A DNA stretch of 64,000 nt from Stenocarpella maydis (taxonomy: Eukaryota > Ascomycota > Sordariomycetes > Diaporthales > Diaporthaceae). The translations under genes and the position numbers were made by a program. Of the stretch, positions 1 to 11,637 are shown piece after piece. Each line of letters begins with the position of its first letter. The first letter of the stretch is position 1. Location of the stretch: positions 1-64,000 of the forward strand of contig NQMI01000105.1 of assembly GCA_002270565.1 (NCBI GenBank), written 5' to 3'. A model generated the notes under the pieces. The model saw nothing but the letters and a program-made list of their open reading frames with translations. It was not told the origin of the DNA and made no database searches.

Positions 1-33
1 CGCTCTGATTGGCTGCAGCAATTATGTAAATAA

Positions 34-3000
34 TGTATCGGTGTACCAGCCGATTTCCTCGGTGCGAATATCCGTTCTCCGGAGAAAAACACTCAGGTCG
101 AGTAAGTATGATCTGAGCCACTTGACTGCATCATCCGCTTTCTGACACCTTTGGCTGCAGCGTAATTGCCGTGCCGGGTCTTGCGAGCCATGCGCTTGGG
201 TCGTGGAAGTCTCCAGGTAAAACCGACGTCTGGCTACGAGACTGGCTTCCGCGCGACGTTTCCAATGTTCGACTGCTAATCTATGGCTACAATACGACGC
301 TACTGAAGAGCGATTCGAGGAAGTCAATCGAGGATATGGGTATACTTTTTCTGGAATCTGTCACAGCATTTCGGGCTAGTAACAATGTATGCAATCTCTG
401 AGAAGACATGGACTTAAGACTAATTCTTGTACAGGGCAGCCATCGTCCGATCATATTCATCGGCCACAGCCTGGGCGGCCTTCTCATCAAAGAGGTAGGG
501 GGGGAGGGATTCGGCTGGCTGTCAGATGTGTTATGCGGTTCGCTGACCTTGTCACAGGCTCTTGTTCATGCTCATAAGAAACCTCACTATGAAAGAAACA
601 AGGTATACAAAGCCTGCTGTGGACTTCTCTTCTTCGGTGTTCCAAATCATGGTCTGCGAAACGAGCAGCTCCAGACCGTCGTCGAGGGCCAACCAAACCA
701 AGCCTTGATACGAGACCTAGTTGTTGACGAAGACTCGGAACCGTCCACATTTTTGAGGAGAATTGCGGACCAGTTTTCTGAGTGTTGCAAGGGCCAACAC
801 AGAGTTGTGTCTTTTTCGGAGCTTAAGAAAAGTCCGACCGTACAGGTACGTAAATAAGTCTGTCTCAAGTGGAGGAAGATACTAATATTCGTACAGAAAC
901 AACCTGACGGAACATTACGTAGGACTGGCCCAAAAACCCTTATGGTGACACGCGATTCAGCCACAAGCACGGGCTTAATGGCGACGAGCGACGAGGATAA
1001 TATTCCACTTGACACAGACCACTCAGGACTCGTGAAGTACAATTCCCGGAGCCAAGGGCCGTATCCAATTGTGAAGGAACGGCTCAAAAGCCTTGTGGTC
1101 GAGGGAATACCTCAGGTTGAAAGGCGATTCACAGATAGTGCGTATCGATAGAGTCTCCAAGCAGAATCATACTAAAGCCGGCTACTAGACCTGACTGCCG
1201 AAGAGCAGCGCGCCTGGGACAATCTCAACTTACAACCGTACTGGTCTTTCCGAAGGTCAGCTAAGCTTAGCAAACCCGAAGGAGGAACTCTTCAGTGGCT
1301 GATTCACCAGGAGGACGATAACCGTGATGTCGAATCTCGCAGGGAGGATGGCGTTCTATGCGCAGGTGATTTCATCGCATGGCGTGACTCGGCCGAGTCG
1401 GACTGCCTCCTCGTGACAGCACCTCCGGGACAAGGGAAATCGGTTATGTCTAATTTCATCTTGGAGCACCTTGAGAGCAGAATCACAGACGACCCTAAAA
1501 TCATCTACTACTTCTGCAACATCAGAAACGACGAAGCCTCACGTAATGCATGTTCGGTATTGCAAGCTCTCATCCTCCAATTCTGCGAGTCTCGAACGCG
1601 CCTCTTCCGACTCCTCCCCGAGGACTGGGCCAAGGATCGAGACAAGTTCCGCTCGGCGAATTTCAACGAACTTTGGCACAAATTCGAGGTTATGCTACAT
1701 TCTGATGCATATACCCGGGTATTTTGTGTTATAGACGGCCTTGATGTTTATCGGGAAGAAAACATGGTAGAGCTCATTCGCCTTCTGACCAACGCCTTCA
1801 GCAGCAGCGCCACGTCTCAAAGTTCCATTACCAAGCTCCTGTGCACGAGTAGGCCGGAATCGAGGGTTTTGAAAGCGTGGGGCCCAGCATCGGAGAGAAT
1901 CCTTCATTCTTATCCGGGAGATATCGAGAAATTCGTCCGCTCGCGGGTAGGGTCTCTGGAAGAAAAGTTCCGGGGCCCTCTCACAGAGCAGCTACTCTCT
2001 AAGCCCGAGAGGACATATCTCTGGGTTGATGTGGTCATCAGAAAGATCCGGGAGCTAGACCTGCCCAATCTGAACAAAGTAAGAAGGACAATTGAAGACA
2101 GCTCACAAGATCTCTACGAGCTGTACGGCGAATTGATAAAAGGCGTACGGAGTGATCAGCAGATAGCCCGGCTTCTATGCTGGGTAGTATATGCAAAGCA
2201 TCCTCTTCGATGCGATCAGCTGGATGATGCTATAGCAATCGATCCGAGACGACGACCTCTGACCTATGCAGGCTTCTGTGAGGACAAGGCCTATCTGACA
2301 AGGGAAAAGGTTCATCAAGTTCTCGGTACCTTGTTGGACGTGGTCGAAGACAAGATATACGTCATACACCAGTCCGTCAAGGACTTCTTCGAAGAACGGC
2401 AACCCTTTCATGATGGCTTTGGTGGTGTAAGCCCTCGGCTCCTCCCGGCATATACCTGCATGGCATACCTCCATCTCGACGAGGTTCAGGACCGTACACA
2501 GCGGTTTCCATTGTATCAATATGCTAAAAACTACTGGTACTCTCACATTGAATCAACTGCTGATATATTGAACCAGGTTCTCCTGTGGGAGCTCCTAAAG
2601 GACTTGGTCGATCCCGCCTCCACGAAAGCGCACCTGTGGATGGCTGAACATGACCAGCTGCCTGAGATTGACCAAGCTAGTGACATAGCTATAAGATTCG
2701 ACATTGGATGGCTTGCAGAAATATTGCTGAAAAAGAGATTAAAGGGTTTGTCAACAAGGTTCCGAAATGATTGCTTCTCAAGAGCAGTTCGGATGCAAGG
2801 AGTGGTTTTCAGGATCTTGCTGGAACACGGGGATGAATTTGAGTTTGAATTGTCGAGAGACACGGTAACACAAACAGCAATGTTTCAGAGCAGAAGTATA
2901 ATGGAGCTGCTTCTCGAGAAGCGTGGAGCTGAGGTCCAGATTACGCCAGAGGTGGTGGAAGCAGCAGCGGGGAATAGGTGGAGGGGAGAGGAAGTAATAC

Positions 3001-3527
3001 GGCTGCTTCTTGAGAAGCACGGAGCTGAGGTCCAGATCACGCCAGCGGTAGTGGAAGCGGCAGCGGGGAATAAGTCAAGCGGAAAGAAAGTAATGGAGCT
3101 GCTTCTTGAGAAGCGCGGAGCTGAGGTCCAGATCACGCCAGAGGTAGTAGAAGCAGCAGCAGGGAATAAGGGAAGCGGAAAGAAAGTAATGGAGCTGCTT
3201 CTAGAGAAGCGCGGAGCTGAGGTCCAGATCACGCCAGAGGTGGTGGAAGCAGCAGCAGGGAACTGGATGAGCGGAGAGAAAGTAATGGAGCTGCTTCTTA
3301 AGAAGCGCGGAGCTGAGGTCCAGATCACGCCAGAGGTGGTGGAAGCAGCAGCGGGGAATGAGTGGATTGGAGAGAAAGTAATAGAGCTGCTTCTTGAGAA
3401 GCGCGGAGCTGAGGTCCAGATCACGCCAGAGGTGGTGAAAGCAGCAGCGGGAAATGGGGCAAGTAGCGAGAAAGTAATGCGGCTGCTTCTCGAGAAGCGC
3501 GGGAACAAGGTTCGAATCACTGCATGA
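34..3527 (+). CDS. NLR-like STAND receptor: alpha/beta-hydrolase, NACHT and tandem-repeat domains (5' end not resolved)
   Basis: Likely cytosolic fungal NLR-type receptor of the kind used in heterokaryon incompatibility or innate recognition. Proposed exons are <34-101, 161-386, 435-494, 558-845, 897-1137 and 1189-3527; all junctions are GT...AG and keep phase. The introns are 48-63 nt, and the 63-nt one has no stop. The N-terminal part reads VDVIAVPGLASHALGSW and then GHSLGG, a serine-hydrolase nucleophile elbow of the SesB/lipase-like class. The NACHT part has Walker A APPGQGKS near base 1420 and a Walker-B-like VFCVIDGLD near 1725, followed by winged-helix-like sequence (HQSVKDFF near 2370). 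The C-terminus is six full 32-residue repeats plus a partial one, then a stop. The first exon is open only from base 34, so the start codon lies upstream of the window or in an unrecognised exon. The domain assignment is secure; the ligand and role are inferred from the family. Confidence 0.85.
2901..3524 (+). repeat. 96-bp tandem coding repeats (32-residue ankyrin-like units) of the NLR-like gene
   Basis: Units start at 2901, 2997, 3093, 3189, 3285 and 3381, with a partial last unit at 3477. Each encodes a near-invariant core (ELLLEKRGAEVQITPEVVEA, then AAGN) followed by a variable patch: RWRGEE, KSSGKK, KGSGKK, WMSGEK, EWIGEK, GASSEK. Outside the patch the copies differ at only a few bases. 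The amphipathic helix pairs resemble degenerate ankyrin repeats. High identity with a few variable codons is the signature of concerted evolution seen in fungal NLR recognition domains. Confidence 0.9.
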
Positions 3528-6500
3528 GCATAGTTTTGACCAGGGCACGTACCTCGGTCTCAACTGTCGATCCAGTAACCGATTCTAATGCAGAGAAATG
3601 GAGAGCACGAGCGATGGGATGAGGGACAGGCAAACAATGATGTGAGCCATACAGTTTCGGATTCCCACAGGGGTTACCAACCTCATTCCGGTTTTATTGG
3701 TGACCTCCACCATACTACTTTATTAGTTCAAGCGTAGCATGCCAAGACTGGGCCACGGACTTATACCACCACACAAAAACTGAAAACTCAAAGCTTAAGC
3801 AACACCCATTTCGCTCCCTAGTGCCATTGGGCCTACACCATGGTTCCTACTATTAATTCTTGAACTACCCATTCAGGTCACCACTCCAGTGCCATTTGCT
3901 GCTGTGTCATAACACAAGTCAGGACGAGACGGCCCGGCTCTAACGTTTATCCACGGGCAGCCATCAGCGGACACTTCAGGGCCACAGCGATTATAACAGC
4001 TTGATGATCTTCTCGCCGGGCGGCCAGACACTGGCACCGGCACCGGCGTCGGGCAACAGTCCGGCTCTGGGAAGTCAAAACCAGCAGCCACTGGCACAGG
4101 CTTGAGTTAGACGCTATTAGAAGCCTTGAATTACACCTACTATCCAGCACGCAACTTCTCACTGATCTCGGAACTATCGACCTGCTTTTAGAGTTTCCAA
4201 TAGGTGAAGCACTCACTCCTAAGGAGAACACAATACAGCCATCTATCAGCCGATTGGGTCTTAGCCCTGATCGATTCTAGATCGTGAAGGGCAACGAGAG
4301 GATTATCTTGGGACACAGACCAACAGCATCAGCTGTGAGAGGCTTGGTGATCTTACTTGGCTGTGCGTCGGCTCATCTAATTTGGTTTACAGCTATAGAG
4401 CCGTGATCCCAGGAATTGAATAACATGATTACAAATAGCACTTCGTATGTGGATTTTCATTTTTTTTCCTTTGCTATAGTAGCATGGCACAGGAAAGGTC
4501 TTAAAGGGAACAGATTATTTTACAATTCTTTTTATCTTTACTTTTGCACTAGCCCTGCTGCGTTTTCTCACAATTACACTTTCAACATTAGTCAGCTGCT
4601 GCTCATGACATCACTCACTACTGGCACAGTTACAACTCTTAAGTCAATCGACATCATCTTTGATATGCACAGTGCATGGTCGAGCAGAATTCACACGGTG
4701 TGGGGCACATCTAGAACTAAGAACACTGTTTGAAGAGAGGAAGCTATTTATGCTCCTAACTGTACCAGTGCTCGCTACGGAAGCAATAACAAAGGAAATG
4801 GAAAGACGTCAGCCAGGGACTTTTTGTTTTTGGTAATATCCCAGGCCCGCATTGGGAATGGTTTCAGCTACTCGGCGGAGATGTCCTCTGTCGTACATGG
4901 GACAAGTGTAAGCCAACGCCGTGGGGCACGATTCCAAGGAGTTTTTGTTGTCAGATCGTCGATGCATAACAACAACAACGGGGAGTCAGGGGCAATTTTG
5001 AAATAGCCTAAGCCCGGGCGTGATATAAGTCCTGCGCATTCTGGGCAGGTCCTAATGCGGTCAAACCTGAAGCGAAGCTGAGGTATGAGAAAAGGTTGGG
5101 GGGGGGGTTGGGATACTAGAAGCTCACATGCTTTTCCTCACATACATAGGTACTAACTACACTGCGTGTAACCCGGGGATGATTTTCACAAGCTGCCTCG
5201 GAGGTCGCCAGGCTGGCCGGGGGTCTCATCTCACGGCCCAATAGACTTTCATGACGACGCCCCCGTCCCCCAAGGCCAAGCACAGGCAAAGCCCTATATA
5301 AAAGCTTTTTGGGGGGGGGGTGGAGAACAGGGGGGGATTTAAAAAGGGACAAGAAAAGGCCCCACCCATTCCTCCGCCCGTCTTGTTGGCGCTGCGGGGA
5401 AGTACGCCTATGTTGGGTGGTGGGACGCCATATAACAGGCGTGGCATGGGATCGGCCAGTGGTTATTCTCGAATCGGCACTCTTGGCCGTCCTCTCCACG
5501 GGGATGGGGTTAGCCGGGCCCTAATGCGGGTCCGATGACAGGCAAACCCTAAAATGAGTACTTGTTGCGACCACCTTGCACGAGGTTTACGAGGTGGGAG
5601 GCCGCGGGGCCGAGGGAGGAGGGTTTGAGCGACGCAGAAAGGACAGTCAGGAAAGGGAGAAAGGGGGGAGACGGAACACACGAGGAGGCGCAAGCGCGCA
5701 CGCTCGCTTGCTCAAAGTTTTTTTTTTTTTTGGAAAAAGCTGAGACCAACGGCAGGGAAGGACGGCATGAATTTTGGCTCTGGGACGTTACCTCGATCGG
5801 CTGACGGTGTTTATGGACTTGCTGGACCATTCGCCGGCAGAGTGAACAGACGGCAACAAGGCAAAGAACATGTGTGTGTGTGTGAGGTAGAGAGAGAGAG
5901 AGAGGCGATCAGACTGCCGGGTGGCATTTCATCTCATCTCAACTGCGACCCGTTGATATCACTCATCATCATTATCGTCAGCCCTGTCACAGCGCGGCAC
6001 ATGCGGAACATATATGCGGGGCTCAAAGTTTACGGCTCGCATATGAATCATATGTAATTCAACATTCGGATTTTTCTTGTCCATACTGTTTATACCAAAC
6101 AAAACAAAACAAAAAAGAACGGTTTTGGAGAAGAGCAACTGAAACCGAATGACCCTCGGCCGGGCACCACCCTCCTCGCATCCATATTCCATCATACCGT
6201 AGCACCCAACCCCCCCCCCGGCTCGTTTTTCCTGCCGTGTCACATGGGTCACAACTCAATCACCGTTACGTCCCGACACGACGACAAGGTGTGATGCGAA
6301 GATTGTGGCTGCCGCCGTGGGACAACGCAGTGGAATAGGGAACTTCTTCCACCCTCTTTTCTTTTTCTTTGTTATCTCTTGTTGCGCTTCCGAGCGGCCT
6401 CCATGTCCTCGTCTAAGTATTCGGACCTACCCATACCTTGTCACACGTCGATCCCGCGCTTCTCACTGGACAAGCTGTCGCGTGCCAACAAAATTAGTTT

Positions 6501-7203
6501 TCTACCTCTCCTACCGTAAACGGGATGGTGTGGGTATTTCTTTTGAGGGGTCAATCAAGTCAGTCACTCGGCACCAGTCACTCGGATGCATTGCATTGCT
6601 TTCTAACGCAATGCCTTGCCTTGCCTTGTGCCTCACAATTCTTGCCTCGTCCTTGCCGTGCCGTGCCCTACCCTGCGCAATGTCTGTCTGCCTTGCCAAT
6701 GTTTGAAGTCAAGTGTGTAGTGTAGTGCTGGGGGGGGCTCGCGTAGCGCCCGACATGGGGGGACACCCATACCGCCGGAGTAATAGACCGATCAGTAACA
6801 TAAATGTAACCATCCCCGGCCCACACCTGCTTTCCTACTCCCCGCCCCGCGGTGAATCTGCGCCAATGGCTTGACCTACACTAACAAGTGTGTCCCCATT
6901 CGATAATTTAAGGCAAAAAATAGTAAAAGGGACCGGCGAGACAGGACCCGGAAAAGGCGTCCGCCGATGCAAATTACAAAAGAGAGAAGGTTGCCGTCCC
7001 AATCTATCTCTTGGTCCCCACCACCTACTCGGGCAATTCTCCACCTCGGGGAGGACGGCCTAGTGTACTACTCGCATACCCTGTGATCGCGCGAGGGGGG
7101 AAATTGGAACGCCCTGTCGTTGCGACTTCCTGACTCTCTTATAAACCAGCCCCCCAGCCCGGCCGCACCCACCAGTAGCACGAAGGGACGCCCAGGAGCC
7201 TCG
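3528..7203. other. gene-free stretch
   Basis: No convincing gene in 3.7 kb. Short open frames here have no recognisable motifs. A plus-strand frame of about 85 codons without an ATG ends near 4260 but matches no family I know. Poly-G runs (5099-5108, 5311-5320), a poly-T run (near 5720) and GT/GA microsatellites (5870-5904) mark 5.1-5.9 kb. The part nearest 7.2 kb is presumably the promoter of the next gene. Confidence 0.6.
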
Positions 7204-7215
7204 ATGCTCTTATGA
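7204..7215 (+). promoter_or_regulatory. minimal upstream ORF overlapping the start codon of the DUF3712 gene
   Basis: ATG CTC TTA TGA starts at 7204. Its stop codon (7213-7215) overlaps the main ATG (7212-7214) in the form ATGA. A ribosome that starts at 7204 would terminate on top of the main start, so translation of the main frame would need leaky scanning or termination-reinitiation. Confidence 0.5.
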
Positions 7216-9171
7216 GTGCGCACTCCCCGTCGTCGCCAGTAAATCATACAGAGCGCCAGGTCTCACACCACCCACCAAGGCACCCGGCACCGTCTTTTAA
7301 ATCCGCCATCCAGCTCGGGAACGGGCCGTCACGACGCGATATCCTGCAGGGCCCGCTGATAGAAGGATTTCCTAACCACAACGCCACCCCGAAGGATATC
7401 GGTACAAGGAGGCGCAGGAACAGGAACACGCTCACGAGGGATAATACCGTAGCAGAGAGGCGGGATTCACGCCAGCACCAGCAGAGGCAAGTCGCGGGTC
7501 TCCAGAGGCAGCCCACAGGAGGACTATTCGTCGAGGCACCGACCCCGTCGCCCCCTCCTCATCACCACCACCACCACCAGGGCCATAACTCGCACCCGGA
7601 AGGCCTAGACCCACTAGTCCCGTCCCTGCCGCCCCTCAGCGCCGGTGTTCCGTCACGTGGGTTATTCAGTGAGACCGGGGCCCACTACGTCGTCTCCGAG
7701 GACGACGAGGTGGAGGCCAGCCGCCACGGGAAGAAGGGATCCGCAGCAAGGAGGGACCTATCCGCCGGGAATCAGAGAGAGGACAGGAACCAGAGATTGC
7801 CGGCCGTCATCATGTCGGACAAAGGAGATGGTGTCTATGAGCACGCGGAGAGGAGCGGTGGGCTCACGAAAGGCCAGAAGGTGAAGAGGCATTGTACGAA
7901 GTGGTGGTGGGTGCATCTCATAATCTTTCTCGCCATCGTGGTGCTGGTGGTATGCTTGGTGTAAGTGGCTCATCTCGGGTTTTTTTTTTTTTTTCTTTCT
8001 TTCTTTCCCGCTTTCTTTCTTTTCTTTTTCTATTACTTTTCCATGTCGCCCGGCGGCTTGGGATATTCCGGCGGGGTGGGAAAGGGTGGAGAAATGACAA
8101 CAACATCGGCCAGCCAGGGGGGAAAACCCCCATCATCGGAGGAGGTTCCAGTCTGGAGGACAAACATGCTGACACATCCCGCCGCCGCGCCCAGAATCTT
8201 CGTCGCCGTGCCCAAGATCGCCCAGCAGCGCGTCGACGGCGCCACCCTGACCATCCAGGGCATCACGCTGTCGCAGGCGCAGTCCGAGAACTTCACCATG
8301 TCCATCAACAGCACGCTGCAGGCCGACGACAGCATCCACGCCGTCATCGACCCCTTTGAGGGCGTCATGTACCTCGAGGACTGGGCCCCGCAGACGCCAT
8401 TTGCGCGCCTGCAGTTCCCGCAGACGACGTCGGCCGCACTGACGGCCGTCAACCTGACGCAGTTCGTCGATATCCTCGACATGAACGCCTTCACAGTCTT
8501 CAACACGTGGGTCCTGGTCAACGAGACGCTGCGCGTCAGCGTCGAGGGAGACACGCACATCAAGGTCAGCGGCATCGCGCGCAAGTACCCTGTCCACTTC
8601 AAGAAGGTCATCGAGATGAAGGGGCTCAACAACTTCAACGGCACCACCGTGCCCGAGTCCCGCGTCCAGCTGACCCCGGACGCCAACGGCGACAACTTCT
8701 TCGGCACCGTGGCCATCCCCAACGTCTCGTTCCTGACCTTTGATATCGTAAGTTCCCTTCCCTGCTCCGTCAGGTTGGGAGAATAGTGCGGGGCTGACAC
8801 GGTCGCAAAACCCGCAGGGCAACTCAACCTTCATCAATTACCTCCAAGGCCAGGACATCGGCCGTGTCATCGTGGACAACATGGTCGTGCGGCCTGGGAT
8901 CAACAACTTTAGCATGCACGCCAACATCTCGCAGACGCCCATCCTGCAGGTGATCCAGCAGCGGCCCTTCTGCGAGAACGGCGTGCTCCCTATGAAGCTG
9001 CGCGGCGAGAACGTCGTCAACCACGGCCAGGTGCTCACCTACTACCGCGACTCGCTCGCCTCCACCAACCAGAGCGTCGACATCGACGTCGGCGCCGACC
9101 TCGAGGCGCTCGGGCTCACCATCAAGTGCTCCAACAACGCGAGGAGTGCCGAGCTGGAGTTCGTCTCATGA
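7212..9171 (+). CDS. DUF3712 / LEA-2-like single-pass membrane protein
   Basis: Three exons: 7212-7960, 8195-8747 and 8818-9171 (551 aa), with introns of 234 and 70 nt; the first contains a long pyrimidine tract. Residues 1 to about 230 are polar, disordered and rich in Ser, Pro, Arg and His, including a six-His run. One transmembrane segment follows (WWWVHLIIFLAIVVLVVCLV, continuing across the splice site). The remainder (VPKIAQQRVDGATLTIQGIT onward) is a beta-rich lumenal or extracellular region typical of fungal DUF3712 proteins, which are related to LEA-2 domains and the vacuolar protein Tag1. N-glycosylation-type sites (NFT, NST, NLT, NET, NGT) are common in the C-terminal half and fit a lumenal location. 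The topology is inferred; no molecular function is established for the family. Confidence 0.85.
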
Positions 9172-9986
9172 TTGCCGTTGTGGAAGCTCCGGGGCCACGT
9201 AGGTTGAGTGGTTGTTAGTCCTGTTCGACAGATATCGAGCGGTACTCAGAGAATCAAAACGTTCGTTGTCGGATTAAGCGATGAATTTGGGTGGCTGAAG
9301 ACATGGTATCTTAGAAGACGATTGCGAATCGTCTCGACGACATGACGGATTTTAAAACCAGTGCGAAGTGTTTCGTTGCACATATTTTGCTTTTTGTGCA
9401 GTCGCGCCGCCGAGGCCTAGACTAGTGCACACATGACGATACCTCGATTCAAGACTTGTTCGGTGTAACACACACCTAATGCTTCGGTCCCGCTGAGCGA
9501 CTTGTCGCCTTGTCTGTGATGCGTTGTTGCATGATTGTTGATCAGAATGCGCGAACGCGCGCCGTAGAAACCTCGATGGCCTCGTACGTTCCCTTGAACC
9601 AAGGCCAAGGTGGTGTGCTCCAGTCCGCTCATGGACTCGTTTTGAGCATGTTCTTCGAGTTGTGCCGGACGGGCACCCGCGCCCGCGTATTACGCCCGCC
9701 TGCGTCTTCTTTGGCAGTCTTCACTTCGCTTGTCGACCCCAGGCCTCAGGAGTGTCGAGACCACTGTCCCATGCGCCATCATTACCCTCCTGCTCACATG
9801 TGTGCCAGAGAAGAAGGGTTTTAACCCCTTCGTCTGACTTCACCGCATGGCACACACATTAGATTGCCATGCCACTATCCAGAAGCCGTCATTCCCGGCT
9901 CCAGCCCTCAGTGATTATGTGACTTCCCTCCCACCCATCGATGAATAGGCTGCCCCCCTTCCGGGACACCTCGCGACATCGACGGC
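9172..9986. other. convergent intergenic region
   Basis: Lies between the 3' ends of the DUF3712 gene and the HCNGP-like gene. No coding frame with recognisable content; presumably holds both 3' UTRs. Confidence 0.6.
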
Positions 9987-10143
9987 CTAAGTATCCGCAG
10001 CCGGGACAAACTGCACGGCCTCGCCCTGCGCCCTGGCCCTCTCCTTAGCCACCTTGTCCTGCGCCCGCCGCAGCTGCCCGCGGTACGCCCACGCAGGGAA
10101 CCCGGCCGGGTCCCACAGGTCCGTGGGCAGCGTGGTTGCGTAC

Positions 10144-10174
<31 letters not shown>

Positions 10175-10895
10175 GGCCGTTGTCTCTGTCGAACTTGGTT
10201 TCGATGCCGATGAACCCCAGCAGCTTGTCTGTCTGCTCCGGGTTGCGGAAGGCGTGCGAGTCGGCGATGCGGGCGTTGATGTGCACGCCCTTTGTGCGTT
10301 TCAGCTCGAGGAACTGGTCGAACTTGGCGGTGAGGGCGGCGTGCCTCGCGTCTGAGGAGGGGGATCCCGGGGGCGGCGATGGTGGGATGTCGAGGTCTGG
10401 GACTGTGGGGAGGGTGAGCTGGTGAAGCAAGGCGCGGTTGGCCGAGTATGGTGATAATGGTGGTTGGCCTTGGTCTCGTTGGGTTTCCCGGTCCCGGTCC
10501 AGGTCCTCGTCCATTTGCTCCGGGTAAGCCTCTGCCTCATCGGCTGGGGGTGGGCTAGGGCCCATGGTAGCTGCTGATGTCGGTAATGTTGGTCCTATTT
10601 GTGATGATGGACCAGGCTGCTCCGCATTGGGTTGTGATTGCGGTGGTGGTGGTGGCGGTGGTGGTGGTGAGTTGTGGGCCTCCTTCTCCGTCAGAGTCTT
10701 GTCCTCCGACTGTTGTGCTGCTGGCTCCTTGGGCTCCTGTTGTGGTGCCTGAAATATTGTCAGCGCCTTGTCTTCAAAACATAACGTGAAGCACTCTTAT
10801 GAGCATGCGCATGTCCGTACCGAAGCTGGGGCATCTCGAGGCTGCACCTCATCTTCCTCGTCGTCACTGCTGCCATAGCCAACGAGTGGGGCCAT
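9987..10895 (-). CDS. HCNGP / SAP30-binding-protein-like transcriptional or splicing regulator
   Basis: Two exons on the minus strand, 10895-10821 and 10748-9987 (278 aa), with a 72-nt intron (GTACGG...TTTCAG). The N-terminus MAPLVGYGSSDDEEDE is the hallmark start of the HCNGP/SAP30BP family. The conserved core (KFDQFLELKRTKGVHINARI, then FRNPEQTDKLLGFIGIE and TDLWDPAGF) lies in the C-terminal half. The linker contains Gln/Pro-rich sequence with eight prolines, and an eight-alanine run follows later. Human SAP30BP is a nuclear protein linked to transcriptional repression and splicing; a similar nuclear role is inferred. The gene diverges from PRE4. Confidence 0.87.
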
Positions 10896-11637
10896 TGTCA
10901 CCGAGACACTATCAAAGCCTGGCCTCAGCTCAGTGCGATTCAGCGTAAATTTCAAAAGCAAGGCGGAATATAAAGCAAAGCTGGAACGAACTCTGATGGT
11001 GAGAAAGGGCATGACCATTTCATTGACTCGGGCTCAGAAGCAAGGAACCCAAGAGTTCAGAGTACGTACCGGTGCAGATTAGATAAGCGACCTAGGGTGG
11101 GTCACATCCCCAATCCAGCTTTCCATTGGTCAGAAGGCAGGCAGGCTGCTGGGGGCCCTGCGTGTGGTTGAGGCAGGAGGGCAGCACCTGGAGGCAGCAC
11201 CTGAACGCGACAGCTCCCCCCCGGGCTGCTGTTGCTGGAGGCTGAATGAAGCTCCCGACCGGCCAGTGTCCAACGTCTCCCATCTCCAGACAACCACCAC
11301 ACCCTCTTACCACAACCATCACGATCTGCTCTGCTGCTCTGCCGCCGTCTAGCCTGCACGACCAGGTGAGTGTCAGATCCAAATGCTGATCATCTCAGCT
11401 GCAGCTCAATCCCATCCAGATGACACCAAGTCGGCTCCAGTAGACCACCTTAACTGACGTCGTCCCTTCAAACAGACAACAGACAGACGGAGAAAGACAG
11501 GACAGACCCATCACCGCCAAACCCTCACTCCCACACACACTCACGAACCAGTCACTCAACGAAAACCTCCCACACCCTCCCTCCTCCCTCCGCAAATCAC
11601 ACACACACACACACACACACACAACCCCCCCAAAACC
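10896..11637. other. divergent promoter between the HCNGP-like gene and PRE4
   Basis: A 742-bp shared upstream region between two divergent housekeeping genes. It holds C/T-rich tracts typical of fungal promoters and a (CA)n run at 11599-11623 immediately before the PRE4 start. A possible 5'-UTR donor (GTGAGT) lies near 11366, but its acceptor is uncertain. Confidence 0.55.
11599..11623 (+). repeat. (CA)n microsatellite in the PRE4 leader
   Basis: About 12 uninterrupted CA units, 15 bases upstream of the PRE4 start codon and so probably within the 5' UTR. Confidence 0.9.

Noticed and set aside
4001..4260. Plus-strand open stretch of about 85 codons (ending ISRLGLSPDRF) without an ATG
   Set aside because: Reads somewhat protein-like but has no start, no splice partner and no family I recognise; could be chance or a fossil exon.
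5309..5804. Several overlapping frames of 70-80 codons
   Set aside because: GC- and homopolymer-driven frames with no motif and no agreement on strand.
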